Shown piece by piece: positions 16,827 through 25,324 of a stretch of DNA of 64,000 nt. The stretch spans positions 1-64,000 of the forward strand of contig JAZKBD010000030.1 in NCBI GenBank assembly GCA_040388785.1. The letters are read 5' to 3'. Under the pieces are notes generated by a model that ran no database searches, was not told the origin of the DNA, and saw only the letters and a program-made list of their open reading frames with translations. Every line of letters starts with the position of its first letter. Positions within the stretch are counted from its first letter, which is position 1. The stretch is from 66-474 sp040388785 (GTDB lineage Bacteria; Pseudomonadota; Gammaproteobacteria; Xanthomonadales; Rhodanobacteraceae). The translations under genes were made by a program, and so were the position numbers.

Positions 16827-17471
16827 TCAGTCGGCCGCCGGCAACGGCGCAGGTTCGCGCGCGCCAGCAATCTTGTGGTACTTCATCAGCGCAACGCTGG
16901 CGCCCGCCAACCACACACTCCATGCGAAGAACAGCGCGCGCTGCACGATGCCGTACACGGGACGTTCCAGGTGCCACAGCCAGCCGGAGAAATCGAGTGC
17001 GCTGAGGTTCGCGAGGATCGCGCACCACACGATCACGCTCATCCACCACGAGAACGTCACGAGTCCGCGGACTTGCTTCACGCGCCGCCAGGTCAACGCG
17101 AGGACCCACGGCGCCTGGTAGCCGATGATTTCCCCGAGACCGAAATCGCCGTGCAGCGGGTGCGGATAGGAAAAGATCCCCACACCCGCGGACGCGATCG
17201 CCATGAAGGCGATGATGTAGACGATCGCGGTGGACGCCCTGAACTTGCGCGCGGCATCGCGCAATGCCCAGGCGAAAATCAGCAGGCAGGCTGCGAAAAT
17301 GCAAAGCGTGGCCGTGAACGGAATCCGCATCGGCGAACCGCGCTGGCCGATCTCGCTGACCGTCTGCCTGACGCCGTCGTAACCGGGCACCATCAGCGGC
17401 AGCAGCAGGATTCCGCCCCAGAGGACGATGGCAGCCACAAGGCCAAACGGCAATCGCGAACGAAGCGTCAT
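16827..17471 (-). CDS. DUF998-like integral membrane protein
   Basis: A 214-residue protein with about six hydrophobic segments beginning LPFGLVAAIVLWGGILLLPL, with the loop VSEIGQRGSP typical of DUF998/Frp-like membrane proteins. The function is unknown. Of the three nearby in-frame ATGs, the one at 17471 is preferred because GGGAG lies 6 bases ahead; an ATG at 17492 would add seven residues. It lies downstream of a GST-like gene on the same strand. Confidence 0.75.
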   Translation of the reverse strand: MTLRSRLPFGLVAAIVLWGGILLLPLMVPGYDGVRQTVSEIGQRGSPMRIPFTATLCIFAACLLIFAWALRDAARKFRASTAIVYIIAFMAIASAGVGIFSYPHPLHGDFGLGEIIGYQAPWVLALTWRRVKQVRGLVTFSWWMSVIVWCAILANLSALDFSGWLWHLERPVYGIVQRALFFAWSVWLAGASVALMKYHKIAGAREPAPLPAAD

Positions 17472-17511
17472 CGTCATCTCCCGATGCGACAAGTGACGTG
17501 GCTGGCCATCA

Positions 17512-18183
17512 TCAAGCCGCGCGCAAATCCTCGGTGACCGTGCCCCACTCCGTCACCTCGTTTTCGTGCGCGGCGTGGCGCCAGGTTTCCTTGAGCGCGT
17601 CGCCGTACCACTCGCGCATCGACGGCAGCGCCAGCAGGTGTCGCGCGTACGCGTTCGCGGCATCGTCGAGCGGCGGCGCATAGGTCTGGACGCGGAACGC
17701 CACCGGCGCGAAGAACGCGTCGGCTGCGGTGAATGCATCGCCGGCAAGAAACGGGCCTCCGAAACCTTGCAGGCCGTCGTTCCACAGCGCATTCAAGCGC
17801 GTGAGGTCGCGCTGCAGCGCGTCGTCGACGCGATGCAGCTTGACCCGGATGCCGCAATTCATCCCACATTGCGTGCGCAGCGCCGTGAAGCCCGAATGCA
17901 TTTCCGCGGCGGCGCAGCGCGCGAAGGCGCGCGCGGCCTTGTCGGCCGGCCAAACCTGCGGATGCGCTTCGGCGACGTATTCGGCGATCGCCAGCGAATC
18001 CCACACCGTGATCGCGCCATCCACGAGACACGGCACCCTGCCGCTGGGCGAGAAACCGGTGAACGCGCCGCCGTGGAACGGCATCAGTTTTTCCTCGAAC
18101 GGAATCCCGAGTTCACGCAGCAGCACCCACGGGCGCAGCGACCATGACGAATAATTCTTGTTGGCGATGTACAGCGTGGGCAT
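17512..18183 (-). CDS. Glutathione S-transferase family protein
   Basis: A 223-residue GST-like protein, a different subgroup from the one at 16173. It begins MPTLYIANKNYSSWSLRPW, where the serine-rich NYSSWSLR is typical of this clade, followed by SGRVPCLVDG (cis-Pro) and DSLAIAEYVAE. The frame is open well upstream, but the ATG at 18183 matches family starts. It is divergent from the M1 aminopeptidase gene, with 127 bp between. Confidence 0.88.
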   Translation of the reverse strand: MPTLYIANKNYSSWSLRPWVLLRELGIPFEEKLMPFHGGAFTGFSPSGRVPCLVDGAITVWDSLAIAEYVAEAHPQVWPADKAARAFARCAAAEMHSGFTALRTQCGMNCGIRVKLHRVDDALQRDLTRLNALWNDGLQGFGGPFLAGDAFTAADAFFAPVAFRVQTYAPPLDDAANAYARHLLALPSMREWYGDALKETWRHAAHENEVTEWGTVTEDLRAA

Positions 18184-18310
18184 GGCGAACTCCGGCGCGG
18201 TGGAAGCGCGGATTCTATCCGGCCCTGAAAGCGCGACACCGGTGCTTTCCGCACGCGCGCGTGCAGCGGCGCGCTGGCATACTCGGGATTTCTTTTCGAC
18301 AGGAGCGGCC

Positions 18311-20185
18311 ATGCGCCTGCTTTCCACCCTCGCCCTCGGCGCGTTCGTGCTGCCGGTCGCGGCGCAGGCTGCCGATCCGCATTCATACGCGCAGCCAAAG
18401 GAAGTCGTCGTCAACCACATCGACCTGGCTCTCAAGGTCGATTTTTCGCACAGGCAACTGGATGGCGTGGCGACGCTGACGCTGGACTGGAAGAACGCAT
18501 CGGCGCCGAACCTGGTGCTGGATTCCGAGAACCTGAAGATCGCCTCGATCGAAGCGGTGGACGGCGCTGGTCATGCCAGCGCATTGAAGTACCAGCTTGC
18601 CGCGGCGGTGCCAAACATGGGTTCGAAGCTCACCATCGCGGCGCCGAAGCATCCGCACGAGGTGCGCATCGCCTACACCACGTCGCCCGACGCCAGCGGC
18701 CTGCAATGGCTGACCGCCGCGCAGACCGCCGACAAGAAGCTGCCGTTCCTGTTCTCGCAATCGGAAGCCACCCACGCGCGCTCGTGGATTCCGCTGCAGG
18801 ATTCGCCCGCGATCCGCTTCACGTACAAGGCGCACGTCAGCGCACCGAAAGACGTGCGCGTGGTGATGAGTGCACCGAACGATCCGAAGCACCCGCTGGA
18901 TGGTTCATTCGATTTCGAGCAGACGCATCCGATTCCGTCGTACCTGATGGCGATCGCCTCGGGCGACATCGACGTGCGTGAAACCGGGCCGCGCAGCGCG
19001 GTGTACGCCGAACCTTCGGTGGCCGCGAAAGCCGCGCACGAGTTCGAAGACACCGAGAAGATGATCGAGACCACCGAGAAGTTGTACGGTCCGTACCGCT
19101 GGGGCCGCTACGACATTCTCGTCCTGCCGCCGTCGTTTCCGTTCGGCGGCATGGAAAATCCCAACATGACCTTCGCGACGCCGACGATCATCGTCGGCGA
19201 CAAGAGCCTGGTCAGCGTGATCTCGCATGAACTCGCGCATTCGTGGTCGGGCAACCTCGTCACCAATGCCACGTGGCGCGATGGCTGGTTGAACGAAGGC
19301 TTCACCACCTACGTGCAGGGCCGCGTCACCGAAGCGTTGTACGGCCAGCGCCAGGAAACCGAGGAAACCTTGCTGGCGATCCGCAACCTGGAAAAAACCA
19401 TCGGCAAGATGCCGGAAAACGCGCAGCGGCTCGCGCCGCAGCCGCGCACCATCGACGCCGACGACGAACTTTCCGATGTCGCCTACGACAAGGGCTCGTG
19501 GTTCCTGCGCGCGCTGGAACAGAAGTTCGGACGCGCGCATTTCGATACCTGGCTGAAGGGCTACTTCAACCATTTCGCGTGGCACAGCATCACGACCGAA
19601 CAGATGCTGGCGTACCTCAAGCCCAACCTGATCGACAAATATCCCGGCAAGATGAGCTGGGACGAGGTGCAGGAATGGGTCTACGGCGCGGGCATTCCGA
19701 AGGACGCGCCGATTCCGGATTCACCGCGCTTCGACGCGATCGACAAGGAACGCGCGGCGTTCCTCGCGGAAACGCTGGCCGCCGGCAAGCTGGATGCGAA
19801 ATCGTGGAACACGCAGGAGTGGATGTACTTCCTCGACCGCCTGCCCGACGCGCCGCCGCTCGTGAAGGTGCAGCAGCTCGATGCCGCGTGGCATCTCACC
19901 GGCACGCCCAACGCGGAGAGCGGCATGCGCTGGTACGTGCACGCGATCGCGGCCGGTGACAAGGCTGCGTGGCCCGCCGCCGCCGAACACATGACGCGGA
20001 TCGGCCGGCTGTATCTCACGATGCCGGTGTACAAGGCGTTCTGCGCGACGCCGGAGGGTTTCGCGTATGCCGAGAAGGTCTACGCGAAAGCGAAGGATGG
20101 CTACCACCCGCTGACGCAGATGGCGGTAGAGCGGCTGTTCGCGAAGACGCGCGCAGCGGAAACCAGGTCCGGCACGAAGGGCTGA
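18311..20185 (+). CDS. M1-family zinc aminopeptidase (leukotriene A4 hydrolase-like)
   Basis: A 624-residue exported metallopeptidase with a signal peptide (residues about 1-20). The aminopeptidase motif is GGMEN (279-283), the zinc site HELAH (306-310) and the third ligand Glu329 in WLNEGF. The C-terminal helical domain matches the LTA4-hydrolase/cold-active subgroup rather than PepN. AGGAG lies directly ahead of the ATG at 18311; upstream codons in the frame overlap the divergent promoter. An alpha/beta hydrolase gene follows 3 bp later and is probably in the same operon. Confidence 0.93.
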   Translation: MRLLSTLALGAFVLPVAAQAADPHSYAQPKEVVVNHIDLALKVDFSHRQLDGVATLTLDWKNASAPNLVLDSENLKIASIEAVDGAGHASALKYQLAAAVPNMGSKLTIAAPKHPHEVRIAYTTSPDASGLQWLTAAQTADKKLPFLFSQSEATHARSWIPLQDSPAIRFTYKAHVSAPKDVRVVMSAPNDPKHPLDGSFDFEQTHPIPSYLMAIASGDIDVRETGPRSAVYAEPSVAAKAAHEFEDTEKMIETTEKLYGPYRWGRYDILVLPPSFPFGGMENPNMTFATPTIIVGDKSLVSVISHELAHSWSGNLVTNATWRDGWLNEGFTTYVQGRVTEALYGQRQETEETLLAIRNLEKTIGKMPENAQRLAPQPRTIDADDELSDVAYDKGSWFLRALEQKFGRAHFDTWLKGYFNHFAWHSITTEQMLAYLKPNLIDKYPGKMSWDEVQEWVYGAGIPKDAPIPDSPRFDAIDKERAAFLAETLAAGKLDAKSWNTQEWMYFLDRLPDAPPLVKVQQLDAAWHLTGTPNAESGMRWYVHAIAAGDKAAWPAAAEHMTRIGRLYLTMPVYKAFCATPEGFAYAEKVYAKAKDGYHPLTQMAVERLFAKTRAAETRSGTKG

Positions 20186-20188
20186 CGC

Positions 20189-21185
20189 ATGTCGAACCCT
20201 TCCAACCGCGACGTGCTGCTGGCGCGATTCGCTTGGCGTCTGAAGATCCTGGGCGGCATGGTGATCGCGCTGGCAGTGCTCGGGCTGGGCGTGTATTTCC
20301 TCGCGCCGCAATGGCTGCTGCGCGGCGCGATCGCGTACCAGACCTGGCGCGACGGCCTGCACCAACAATCGGTGCAGGTCGGTGACACGCGCTGGGTGTA
20401 CGTCGAAGGCGGCAAGCAGAACGGGCCGCCGCTGCTGCTGCTGCACGGCTACGGCGGCAGCTACGCCGACTGGCTGCTGGCGGCGAAATACCTCACCGGC
20501 AATTTCCGGGTGATCATTCCCGACCTGCCGGGATGGGGCGCATCGACGCGCCTGCCGGACGCGAACTACGGTTACGCAGCGCAGGTCGATCGACTGCACG
20601 GCTTCATCGACGCGCTGCATCTCGGCGAGATGGCCATCGCCGGCCATTCGATGGGTGGCGCGATCGCGGGCCTGTATGCGGCGACCTATCCGAAGGACGT
20701 CGCGGCGCTGGTGCTCGTCGACTCGGCCGGCGTGCCGTTCAAGGAAAATGCCTTCGTGCGCGAACTGAAATCCGGCAAGAGTCCGTTCGACATCGACGAT
20801 CGCGCGCAATTCCAGCATCTCGAGGCGCTGCTGTTCGCGCATCCGCCGTCGGTTCCCGCGCGCATCCAGGACGTGTTCGTGGACAAGTCGAAGGGCGAGC
20901 GTGCCTTCGACGACAAGGTGCTGCGCGAGATCGCCGCGCCGGACGAACGCGACGCGCTGCAGGCGAAGCTGCCGGACGTCACCGCGCCGACGCTGGCGAT
21001 CTGGTGCATGCAGGACCAGGNNNNNNNNNNTCATCGACGTGTCCGCGCTGGACGCGATCCGCACGGGCCTCACCCGCGTGCCCAACATCGGCGTCACCGA
21101 ACTCACCGGCTGCGGGCACATGTCGATCATGGAAAAGCCGCGCGAGGTGGCGCAGTCGATCACGCACTTCGTGCTCATGCCCTGA
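20189..21185 (+). CDS. Membrane-anchored alpha/beta hydrolase, interrupted by a scaffold gap
   Basis: One N-terminal hydrophobic segment (about residues 19-42) anchors an alpha/beta-hydrolase domain: HGYGG oxyanion region, GHSMGG nucleophile elbow, acid in the IWCMQDQ segment and catalytic His in GCGHMS. The ten N at 21021-21030 shift the frame, yet removing them joins CAGGACCAGG directly to TCATCGACG and gives the continuous reading QDQVIDVS. The real gene is therefore very probably intact, 328 residues. Esterase or lipase activity is likely; the substrate is unknown. Starts 3 bp after the M1 peptidase gene. Confidence 0.85.
21021..21030. other. Assembly gap (10 N), probably zero-length in reality
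   Basis: Deleting the ten N restores an uninterrupted alpha/beta-hydrolase reading frame across the junction, so the contigs seem to abut here. Confidence 0.9.
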
Positions 21186-21202
21186 AGCGCGGAACGCCGG
21201 CG

Positions 21203-22111
21203 TTACGCGAGCATGTCGGATTTCGGGAACAAGCCGCGCACCACCAGGACCATCGCGATGGCGATCTCCACCAGACCGGCGATGATCGGCACGTTGAACG
21301 CGAACACGCCGAGCAGGCCGATCACGACCGCGGCGGCCCAACTGCCCAGCAGCACTTTCTCGTCGATGTTCTTGCGGAACAGCAAGGTCGTGACCAGCAT
21401 GAGCGCGAACGCCACCGCGTTCAGCCAGATCACGTAATTGTGGCGGCGCGCCATGCCGCGCGAATACGCGACGGCGTTGTCGTCGACGTGCTGGCCCGAT
21501 ACGTCCGATACCCGCTTCCATGCGTACAGCGGCGTCAGGCCGTCGTAGCCGATCAGCACGTAGCGGTACACGCCGTCCGGCGCATTGGCCGGCGGTCCGA
21601 ACGAGGGATTGACCGGCGGGCGGTCGCCGCGCGCTTCGGCGTAGCGAGCACCACGCGACGACGCCGTGCTGGCCGAAGGCGGCGGCAACACGTAAGCGGA
21701 TTCTTCCGGCGTCGCGGCATCGTCCATGCGCGCGAGCGCCAGCGCGACCGATGAATTGCCTTGCGTGACCGTGGCGGATTCGCCGTCCTCGGCAAGCGTG
21801 ATCGTGCGCGGTTCGCCGTCCGCACCGCTGCCGTCGAGCATCGCGATGTGCACGGTCTGGGTGGCCGGGTCTTCATCGAGCACGCGATAACGTTGTCGTG
21901 ACGGTTTGCCGCCCGATTGCATCGCGGTGAATTGGCCCGTGCCCGAAGCGTCCGTGGGTGCGAAGAACTCCTCGTTGCCGTCACTGGTCGCCCAATGCCC
22001 GACCAGCCGGTGCGCGGGCGAACCCAGTTTGCTGAGGTCGGGCGTGCGTTGGCACGCGGCCAAGCCGATGCACGCCGCCAGCACGGCGACGATCCGTATC
22101 CACGACTGCAT
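21203..22111 (-). CDS. Lipoprotein with C-terminal membrane helices, unknown function
   Basis: 302 residues. A lipoprotein signal ends IGLAAC (Cys20). The middle part (about 30-190) is soluble and contains a beta-rich domain (HWATSDGNEEFFAP, then RYRVLDEDPATQTVHIAML) and a Pro/Ser-rich linker. The C-terminus has three hydrophobic helices (from about residue 225). A lipidated N-terminus together with inner-membrane-type helices is unusual. A GGGGGAAAG Shine-Dalgarno precedes the ATG. It lies 88 bp downstream of the LytTR regulator gene on the same strand. No family is recognised. Confidence 0.7.
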   Translation of the reverse strand: MQSWIRIVAVLAACIGLAACQRTPDLSKLGSPAHRLVGHWATSDGNEEFFAPTDASGTGQFTAMQSGGKPSRQRYRVLDEDPATQTVHIAMLDGSGADGEPRTITLAEDGESATVTQGNSSVALALARMDDAATPEESAYVLPPPSASTASSRGARYAEARGDRPPVNPSFGPPANAPDGVYRYVLIGYDGLTPLYAWKRVSDVSGQHVDDNAVAYSRGMARRHNYVIWLNAVAFALMLVTTLLFRKNIDEKVLLGSWAAAVVIGLLGVFAFNVPIIAGLVEIAIAMVLVVRGLFPKSDMLA

Positions 22112-22199
22112 GCCTTTCCCCCGTTGTTGTGCCGCCCTGCCGGTACCGGCTCGCGCACGCTAGCCGTGCGCAAACGAGCGTGTCAACCAGCCGCGGGCT

Positions 22200-22910
22200 T
22201 CAGTCGCGCCCGCCACGCAACAACCGCCGTACCACCGGCAGATTGCGGCGGCTGACTTCGGGAGTTGCGTCGCTGCCCGCGATCAGCGCGCGCACCGTGC
22301 CATCGGCTTCGCGATGCAGGCCGAGCAGGCGCTCGACCGGGATCAGGCAGGCGCGATGCACGCGCACGAAGCGATCGGGAAACGTTTCCTCGATCGCCTT
22401 CAGCGACTGTTCGCTCAATACATCACCGGTTGCGCGATGCAACGTGACGTACTTGTCGTCGGCGGTCAGGTACAGCACTTCATCGAGCGACACCTTGACC
22501 GGCGCGCCATGCACCTGCGCCAGCAGGGTCGCCGTCGCGGCAGGCGCGCGACGCCGCAAGGCCTGCGCGCGTGCCAGCGCTTCGCGCAGCCGTTCGATCC
22601 GCACCGGTTTCAACAGATAATCGGCGACGCGCAATTCGTACGCCGCCAACGCGTGTTCTTCGTAGGCCGTGCAGAACACCAGTTGCGGCGGGTCGGGCAA
22701 CGCCGCGAGCCGGCGCGCCACGCCGATGCCGTCGAGGCCGGGCATCGCGATGTCCAGCAGCAGCAATTCGGGACGATGCTGCGCGCAAGCCGCCAGCGCG
22801 GCCTCGCCGTCGCCGACACTCGCCACGACCTCGGCGCCTTCGCAGTCGCGCAGCAACGCCGCGAGCCGCGCGCGCGCCAGCGGTTCGTCGTCGGCGATCA
22901 GGATGCGCAC
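22200..22910 (-). CDS. LytTR-family response regulator (AlgR-like)
   Basis: 236 residues. The receiver domain has acidic residues DDE near the N-terminus, the phospho-acceptor Asp in LLLLDIAMPG, and the conserved Lys in YLLKPVR. The C-terminal LytTR DNA-binding domain includes EVLYLTADDKYVTLH and FVRVHRACLIP. The start is GTG at 22910, overlapping the end of the sensor-kinase gene by 13 bp, so the pair is co-translated. By analogy with AlgR it may control envelope, polysaccharide or type IV pilus genes; targets cannot be read here. Confidence 0.92.
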   Translation of the reverse strand: MRILIADDEPLARARLAALLRDCEGAEVVASVGDGEAALAACAQHRPELLLLDIAMPGLDGIGVARRLAALPDPPQLVFCTAYEEHALAAYELRVADYLLKPVRIERLREALARAQALRRRAPAATATLLAQVHGAPVKVSLDEVLYLTADDKYVTLHRATGDVLSEQSLKAIEETFPDRFVRVHRACLIPVERLLGLHREADGTVRALIAGSDATPEVSRRNLPVVRRLLRGGRD

Positions 22911-23932
22911 GGCAACCTCACGAACACACGGAATTCGCCATCCTGGTTGCGGGTTTCCAGCACGCCGTGTTCGCCGAAGTGGTAGGCGATGCGGCGGCGC
23001 ACGTTGTCGAGCCCGTGGCCGCTGCGTGCCGGTGCCGAAGTATCGGGCAGCGGATTGGCGACTTCGATTTCGACACTGTCGCCGGCGCGACGCCCGACGA
23101 TGCGCAGGGTGCCGCCCTCGCGGCGCGGCTGGATGCCGTGATAGACGGCGTTCTCGACCAGCGGCTGCAACAGCAGCGTGGGGATTTCCATGTCGGCCGG
23201 CAGGTCGACAAGCTCGCGTTCGATCTTCAGGCGATCACCAAGGCGCAGTTGCTCGATCGCAAGGTAACGGTCGATCAAAACGAGTTCCGCGCCCAGCGTG
23301 CTGGGCTTGTCGCCCGCGCCCAGCGAGGCGCGGAACAATTCGGACAAGTCCTCGACCGTGCGCTCGGCCGCGTCCGGATCGACCCGCACCAGCGCCGCGA
23401 CCGTGTTCATGCTGTTGTACAGGAAGTGCGGGCGTATGCGCGCCTGCAGCGCTTCGAATTGCGCGCGCGCCACTGCCGCCAGCCGCGCGCGCCATTCCGC
23501 CAGCACGTAGAAATAGCGCAGCAACGCCGCGCCCAGCAGCGCGGCCAGCACCGTGTTGCCGAGGACGAAGCGTGCGCTCGACGTCGGCGTCAACGCGGTG
23601 CCCAAGGCATGATCCAGCCACGCCACCACCACGCTCGCCGCCGCGACCATTGCAACCAGCGCGCCCCACGCGAGCGGCCACGCCAACGCGCGCGGCCAGC
23701 CGATCAGCAGCGGCTTCAATCTGCACAACAACAAGGAGGCGAGTAACGCCAGCCACACCACGAATACGGTGGCGGTCGCAAAACCCCGCCACTGCATGCG
23801 TGCGTCCGGCGCCAGTGCGTCGATCACCACCACCAGCTCGGCGACGACGACCAGCGTGAAGACGGAAGCCGCGCTGCAGAAATCCGGCAGCACGGCGGCG
23901 TCGGGTTTGCGGGGTCCGGTGGTTTCCGCCAT
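22898..23932 (-). CDS. LytS/AlgZ-type sensor histidine kinase
   Basis: 344 residues. Four or so hydrophobic helices in the first 140 residues are followed by the His_kinase domain typical of LytS/AlgZ: phospho-acceptor His in RIRPHFLYNSMN, N-box LLQPLVENAVYHG, and G-box GHGLDNVRRRI. There is no periplasmic sensor domain. The ATG at 23932 (MAETTGPRKPD) is preferred; an upstream ATG at 24004 would run into the promoter of the divergent toxin-antitoxin pair. Partner of the overlapping LytTR regulator. Confidence 0.9.
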   Translation of the reverse strand: MAETTGPRKPDAAVLPDFCSAASVFTLVVVAELVVVIDALAPDARMQWRGFATATVFVVWLALLASLLLCRLKPLLIGWPRALAWPLAWGALVAMVAAASVVVAWLDHALGTALTPTSSARFVLGNTVLAALLGAALLRYFYVLAEWRARLAAVARAQFEALQARIRPHFLYNSMNTVAALVRVDPDAAERTVEDLSELFRASLGAGDKPSTLGAELVLIDRYLAIEQLRLGDRLKIERELVDLPADMEIPTLLLQPLVENAVYHGIQPRREGGTLRIVGRRAGDSVEIEVANPLPDTSAPARSGHGLDNVRRRIAYHFGEHGVLETRNQDGEFRVFVRLPCAS

Positions 23933-23988
23933 GTGCGCAAGTATGCCGTCTCGGCGTGTGCGTGCGTCGCAGGCCAATGCACGATGGC

Positions 23989-24026
23989 TTGCGACGCAAG
24001 CCATTCCGAATTATACTTTGGTATAA
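23989..24026 (+). promoter_or_regulatory. Promoter and operator of the toxin-antitoxin pair
   Basis: TTGCGA (23989-23994) and TATACT (24012-24017) are separated by 17 bp, a good sigma70-type arrangement. A palindrome TTATACTTTGGTATAA (24011-24026) overlaps the -10 box and the expected start site, the position where an antitoxin complex would bind for autorepression. Confidence 0.65.
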
Positions 24027-24040
24027 CTATGGAGGCAGAC

Positions 24041-24298
24041 ATGTACACTACCAATCTGCGCAAGGTCGGCGGCTCGACCATGCTGGCGGTTCCTCCCGCG
24101 CTGCTCGACGTCCTGAATCTGAAGGCCGGCACCAGGGTCGCCGTGGCGGTCGATGCCGGGCGCCTCGTGGTTGCGCCCCAGACGCGACCGCACTACACGC
24201 TCGACGAACTGCTTGCCAAGTGCCATCCCAAGGCCAGGCGGACTCCGGAGGAGCGTGCATGGCTCGGTGCGAAACCGGTCGGCCGCGAATTGCTGTGA
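24041..24298 (+). CDS. MazE/ChpS-like antitoxin (AbrB-type)
   Basis: 85 residues. An N-terminal swapped-hairpin AbrB/MazE DNA-binding domain (TNLRKVGGSTMLAVPPALLDVL, then LKAGTRVAVAVDAGRLVV) precedes a C-terminal tail that should wrap the toxin. The ATG at 24041 is chosen because GGAGG sits 5 bases ahead; an in-frame ATG at 24029 overlaps that site. The stop overlaps the toxin ATG (TGATG). The upstream palindrome over the -10 box fits autoregulation. Confidence 0.88.
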   Translation: MYTTNLRKVGGSTMLAVPPALLDVLNLKAGTRVAVAVDAGRLVVAPQTRPHYTLDELLAKCHPKARRTPEERAWLGAKPVGRELL

Positions 24299-24630
24299 TG
24301 GACCGCGGCGATATCTACCTTGTCTCGCTCGACCCGACTTCGGGGCATGAACAACGTGGTACGCGCCCCGTGCTCGTGATCTCGCCGGGAGCATTCAACA
24401 GACTGACGAAAACGCCTGTCGTTTTGCCCATCACCAGCGGTGGAAATTTCGCGCGCACCGCCGGATTTGCTGTATCCCTCTCGGGCGCCGGTACACAAAC
24501 CATCGGCGTCATCCGTTGTGACCAGCCGCGGGCGCTTGATCTCGGCTCACGCAAGGCGCGGAAGCTGGAAAGCATCCCGTCGGCAATCATCGATGAAGTG
24601 CTGGCGAGGCTTTCGACGATCCTGGAGTAA
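24298..24630 (+). CDS. MazF/ChpB/PemK-family toxin
   Basis: 110 residues matching the type II endoribonuclease toxin fold: MDRGDIYLVSLDPTSGHEQ, GTRPVLVIS and VVLPITSGGNFAR carry the conserved core. Members cut mRNA at short sequences and are neutralised by the adjacent antitoxin. The ATG at 24298 overlaps the antitoxin stop. An in-frame ATG at 24259, inside the antitoxin gene, has a stronger Shine-Dalgarno (GGAGGAG) and would add 13 residues, so a longer form cannot be excluded. Convergent with an esterase gene. Confidence 0.9.
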   Translation: MDRGDIYLVSLDPTSGHEQRGTRPVLVISPGAFNRLTKTPVVLPITSGGNFARTAGFAVSLSGAGTQTIGVIRCDQPRALDLGSRKARKLESIPSAIIDEVLARLSTILE

Positions 24631-24655
24631 AAGCCTGCTTGGAACCTGCGGCTCC

Positions 24656-25324
24656 CTAGCGGTTCTCGAATCGCTTGGTCAGGAAATCCGCTAGGTCAAC
24701 GATTTCCTGCGGGCAGACTTGGTGCGCCATCGGGTAACTGTGCCAGTCGACGCGGTAGCCCCATTCGCGCAAGCGGTCGCGTGAGCGTTCGCCGAGATAG
24801 CGCGGGACGACCGGGTCGAACGCGCCGTGGCCCATGAAGATCGGCGTGGCGGCATTCGCCGCGTGGCGTTCGCCGGCTGTCACTTCGGCAATCGGGAGAT
24901 AGCTGGACAGCGCGACGATCGCCGCGAGCGCGTCCGCATGCCGCAATCCGGCTGCCAGCGCGATCGCGCCGCCCTGCGAGAAGCCGATCAGCACCACGTT
25001 GGCAATCGACACGCCGCGTTCGACTTCACGCGCGATCAGCGATTCCACCGAAGTGATCGACGCGCGGATGCCGGCCTCGTCCTGCCGTTGCGCGAGATCG
25101 AAACCCGCGATGTCGTACCACGCGCGCATCGGCAGGCCACCGTTGAGCGTGATCGGCGTGACCGGCGCGTGCGGAAACACGAAGCGCAGCGCCGGCCATT
25201 CCAGGCGCAGCAGTTGCGGCACGATCGGCTCGAAGTCGTGGCCGTCGGCGCCGAGCCCGTGCAGCCAGATCACCGCATGGCGCGGCCGCGGAGCGGTTTC
25301 GATCTCCACGCATTCCAGCGTCAC
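24656..25324 (-). CDS. Carboxylesterase/phospholipase-type alpha/beta hydrolase
   Basis: 222-residue serine hydrolase of the acyl-protein-thioesterase/EstB type: WLHGLGADGHDF (oxyanion region), GFSQGGA nucleophile elbow, acid in HGAFDPVVP and His in YPMAHQVC. It cleaves short acyl esters; the natural substrate is unknown. The start is GTG at 25324, with GGAGG 7 bases ahead, overlapping the stop of the prolyl oligopeptidase gene (GTGA), so the two genes are coupled. Confidence 0.9.
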   Translation of the reverse strand: MTLECVEIETAPRPRHAVIWLHGLGADGHDFEPIVPQLLRLEWPALRFVFPHAPVTPITLNGGLPMRAWYDIAGFDLAQRQDEAGIRASITSVESLIAREVERGVSIANVVLIGFSQGGAIALAAGLRHADALAAIVALSSYLPIAEVTAGERHAANAATPIFMGHGAFDPVVPRYLGERSRDRLREWGYRVDWHSYPMAHQVCPQEIVDLADFLTKRFENR

